A model generated the notes under the pieces. The model saw only the letters and a program-made list of their open reading frames with translations, was not told where the DNA came from and did no database searches. The position numbers and the translations under genes were made by a program. DNA of 64,000 bases, taken from positions 1 to 64,000 of the forward strand of contig NZ_MZMU01000012.1 of NCBI RefSeq assembly GCF_004123835.1. The letters are read 5' to 3'. Position 1 is the stretch's first letter. Every line of letters starts with the position of its first letter. Positions 62,389 through 64,000 of the stretch are shown piece by piece. Source of the DNA: Rhizobium leguminosarum (GTDB taxonomy: Bacteria; Pseudomonadota; Alphaproteobacteria; Rhizobiales; Rhizobiaceae).

Positions 62389-64000
62389 GTGCGCTTTGCA
62401 GCTTCCTTTTTGGTGAAGTCTCTATTTTCCCGATTATTACTTGTTTTTCTCCTTTTGACCTTGCCGATCGGAGTGGCAACCTCGCAGGCTGCCGGGGAGA
62501 AGAAGGCGGTGCAGCCGCCGATGAGCTTCATCCTCGTGCGTAGTCATCTCTGCCAGGAAAACTGTCCGGAATGGGTATCGGCGGAGGGGCGCATAACGTC
62601 CGATACGCCCGCGCGGCTGAGAAAAATACTCAAGAAGATCGGCGGCCGTAAATTGCCTGTCGTTTTCCGTTCCGAGGGTGGCGACGTCGATGCCGCTTAT
62701 GCGATGGGCCGGATGATCCGCAAGGCCGGGCTGGAAACGGCTGTCGGCGGCACGCGGCTCAACGATTGCCCGGCTGGGGATACGCGCTGCCAAGCCGCTA
62801 TTGCCAAGGACGGTAGCGCGGTCGGTTACACCTATTCGTCCGGTGCATACTGCTTTTCTGCTTGTCCGCTGGCGTTTGCCGGCGGTACGTCGCGTGTCGC
62901 ATCGCAATGGGCCTTTATCGGCGTCCACCAAATCACGACCGTCTACAGCAAGGTGCGTGTTTCCTATCGCATCGAATACAAGATCGTGAACGGCAAGAAA
63001 AAGGAGACCTCCCGCAAGGAGGTCGGACGCAAGGTGGCGGGGCGGAGCAGTTCCACCAAACTTGGAAAGAAGGCCACCGCTGCCTTGACGGCCTATTTGA
63101 AAGAAATGGGTGTCAGTGAGGATCTGATTGGTCTGATGATGAGCGCCACGCCTGATAGCATCAACATCGTAGCGCCGGCAGACGCACTTCGAATGGGGCT
63201 TTCGACGGACATGCTGGCTTACAATGAGTGGCCCGGGATGCCGCTCTGCGCGCCGGATGCAGCGGCCGATGCTGTCTGTCACAGCCATCCGGCAGCCGAA
63301 GCGCCTGTGGCTGAGGCGCCTGTATCTAAGGCGCCTGTATCTAAGACGCCGGTATCTGATGCGCCCGTGCAGGATGCGGCTGCAGTCACAAGCGGGAGTC
63401 TGCCGAAAACCCGGCCGATGGACTTCCTCCTGATGTCCAATGGCAACTGCCAGGAAGAATGCACGCAGTGGATTTCTGCGGATGGAGAGATCACGCCGGA
63501 TACGCCGGCTCGGCTGAAGGTAATGTTGACGGCGCTCGGCGACAGAAAGCTGCCGATCGTCCTTCAGTCTAATGGCGGGGACATGGACGCGGCTTTCGCG
63601 ATGGGGCGTATGATCCGTGCTGCAGGTCTGGAGACCTCGATTGGCAGAACGCAGTTGCCCAATTGTCCAAAGCTGGATCCGCGTTGCAAAGCCAGCATTG
63701 CCAAAAGCGGACGGACCGAGGGCGAAGTCTTTGCCGGGCGGGCGTACTGCCTTTCGACCTGTACTCTTGTCCTGATGAGCGGAACGCCGCGGCTTGTCGG
63801 ATATTCTGCGATCGGCGTCGTTAGGCCCACAACGACTGAATATACGACATTTTTCGCTTATTTCGACGAGATGGGCGTCAATGCCGAGACATACGAGACG
63901 ATGATGCCCGCCACATCAACCGAGCGAGGAAGTATCATACTTCCTACTGAGGCGCTCAAGCTTGGCATCATCAATGGTATCATCCCTTATGATGAAGAGC
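62389..64000 (+). CDS. Tandem ClpP-like periplasmic protein, 3' end outside window
   Basis: At least 537 residues, running off the right edge. A signal peptide (LLLVFLLLTLPIGVATSQA) is followed by two copies of a ClpP/crotonase-like domain (COG3904 type) at about 45-290 and 345-537. Each begins with F(I/L)L(V/M)xSxxxCQExC, has the strand (V/I)V(F/L)(R/Q)S(E/N)GG(D)VDAA, then AMGRMIRxAGLET, and the Ser-containing block (R/G)AYC(F/L)S(A/T)C. Copy 1 has GVHQ after it, copy 2 has GVVRP, so the likely catalytic His is lost in copy 2. A linker of APVSK/APVAE repeats joins them. The start is a GTG after GAGG. Confidence 0.8.
   Translation, partial: MRFAASFLVKSLFSRLLLVFLLLTLPIGVATSQAAGEKKAVQPPMSFILVRSHLCQENCPEWVSAEGRITSDTPARLRKILKKIGGRKLPVVFRSEGGDVDAAYAMGRMIRKAGLETAVGGTRLNDCPAGDTRCQAAIAKDGSAVGYTYSSGAYCFSACPLAFAGGTSRVASQWAFIGVHQITTVYSKVRVSYRIEYKIVNGKKKETSRKEVGRKVAGRSSSTKLGKKATAALTAYLKEMGVSEDLIGLMMSATPDSINIVAPADALRMGLSTDMLAYNEWPGMPLCAPDAAADAVCHSHPAAEAPVAEAPVSKAPVSKTPVSDAPVQDAAAVTSGSLPKTRPMDFLLMSNGNCQEECTQWISADGEITPDTPARLKVMLTALGDRKLPIVLQSNGGDMDAAFAMGRMIRAAGLETSIGRTQLPNCPKLDPRCKASIAKSGRTEGEVFAGRAYCLSTCTLVLMSGTPRLVGYSAIGVVRPTTTEYTTFFAYFDEMGVNAETYETMMPATSTERGSIILPTEALKLGIINGIIPYDEE

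Overview
The window looks like chromosomal DNA of an alphaproteobacterium of the genus Rhizobium (R. leguminosarum/R. etli type). Evidence: bacA, the divergent glnII/gstI pair, a choXWV choline transporter, a bdhA-xdhA-xdhB gene order, a NolR-like ArsR regulator, high GC, and many copies of the palindromic intergenic mosaic repeats typical of rhizobia. I see no rRNA, tRNA, CRISPR, prophage or insertion sequence. Most of it is ordinary metabolic and transport chromosome with short intergenic gaps.

Layout. 1-3.9 kb: a minus-strand membrane-stress operon (PspA-family protein, YqiJ-like OB-fold membrane protein, flotillin). 4-8.6 kb: lldD-like lactate/hydroxyacid dehydrogenase, guanine deaminase and membrane urate oxidase PuuD. 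8.8-16.6 kb: small secreted protein, GcvA-like LysR, DUF1127 protein, then bdhA-xdhA-xdhB-(broken DUF559 endonuclease)-xdhC. With ade at 45-46.7 kb, these genes cover deamination of adenine and guanine, oxidation of hypoxanthine/xanthine and oxidation of urate. 16.9-23.1 kb: glpK, a DGPF protein with an ECF42-type sigma factor, a SRPBCC protein, an LLM flavin oxidoreductase and methionine aminopeptidase. 23.3-31 kb: PadR and an MFS pump, bacA, a secreted deacetylase-like protein, an NnrU-like protein, a YfgM-like protein and der. 31-36.9 kb: OhrR-like MarR and a secreted alpha/beta hydrolase, a glycosyltransferase, glnII/gstI and kdgK. 37-44.5 kb: oppABCDF and an alpha-glucosidase. 44.5-53 kb: a toxin-antitoxin pair, ade, an orphan branched-chain amino acid binding protein, an HD-GYP protein, an omega-aminotransferase and a broken phoX. 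53.2-57.4 kb: NolR-like regulator, HugZ-like protein and choXWV. 57.6-64 kb: tdk, a two-gene unit of unknown function with DUF2333, a LuxR solo with a single-PAS protein, and a periplasmic protein with two ClpP-like domains that runs off the right edge.

The most unusual feature is the PspA gene. Its reading frame carries about 160 extra N-terminal residues that look like the N-terminal (non-nuclease) half of an IS605 TnpB transposase. The PspA part begins at an internal ATG with a perfect Shine-Dalgarno sequence, so one frame may give two proteins. Other points worth attention are the paired operator-like palindromes around the OhrR-like gene, two genes broken by point lesions (phoX and a DUF559 gene in the xdh operon), and a tandem ClpP-like protein whose second copy has lost the conserved His. 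Composite palindromic repeats also recur with the same module order.
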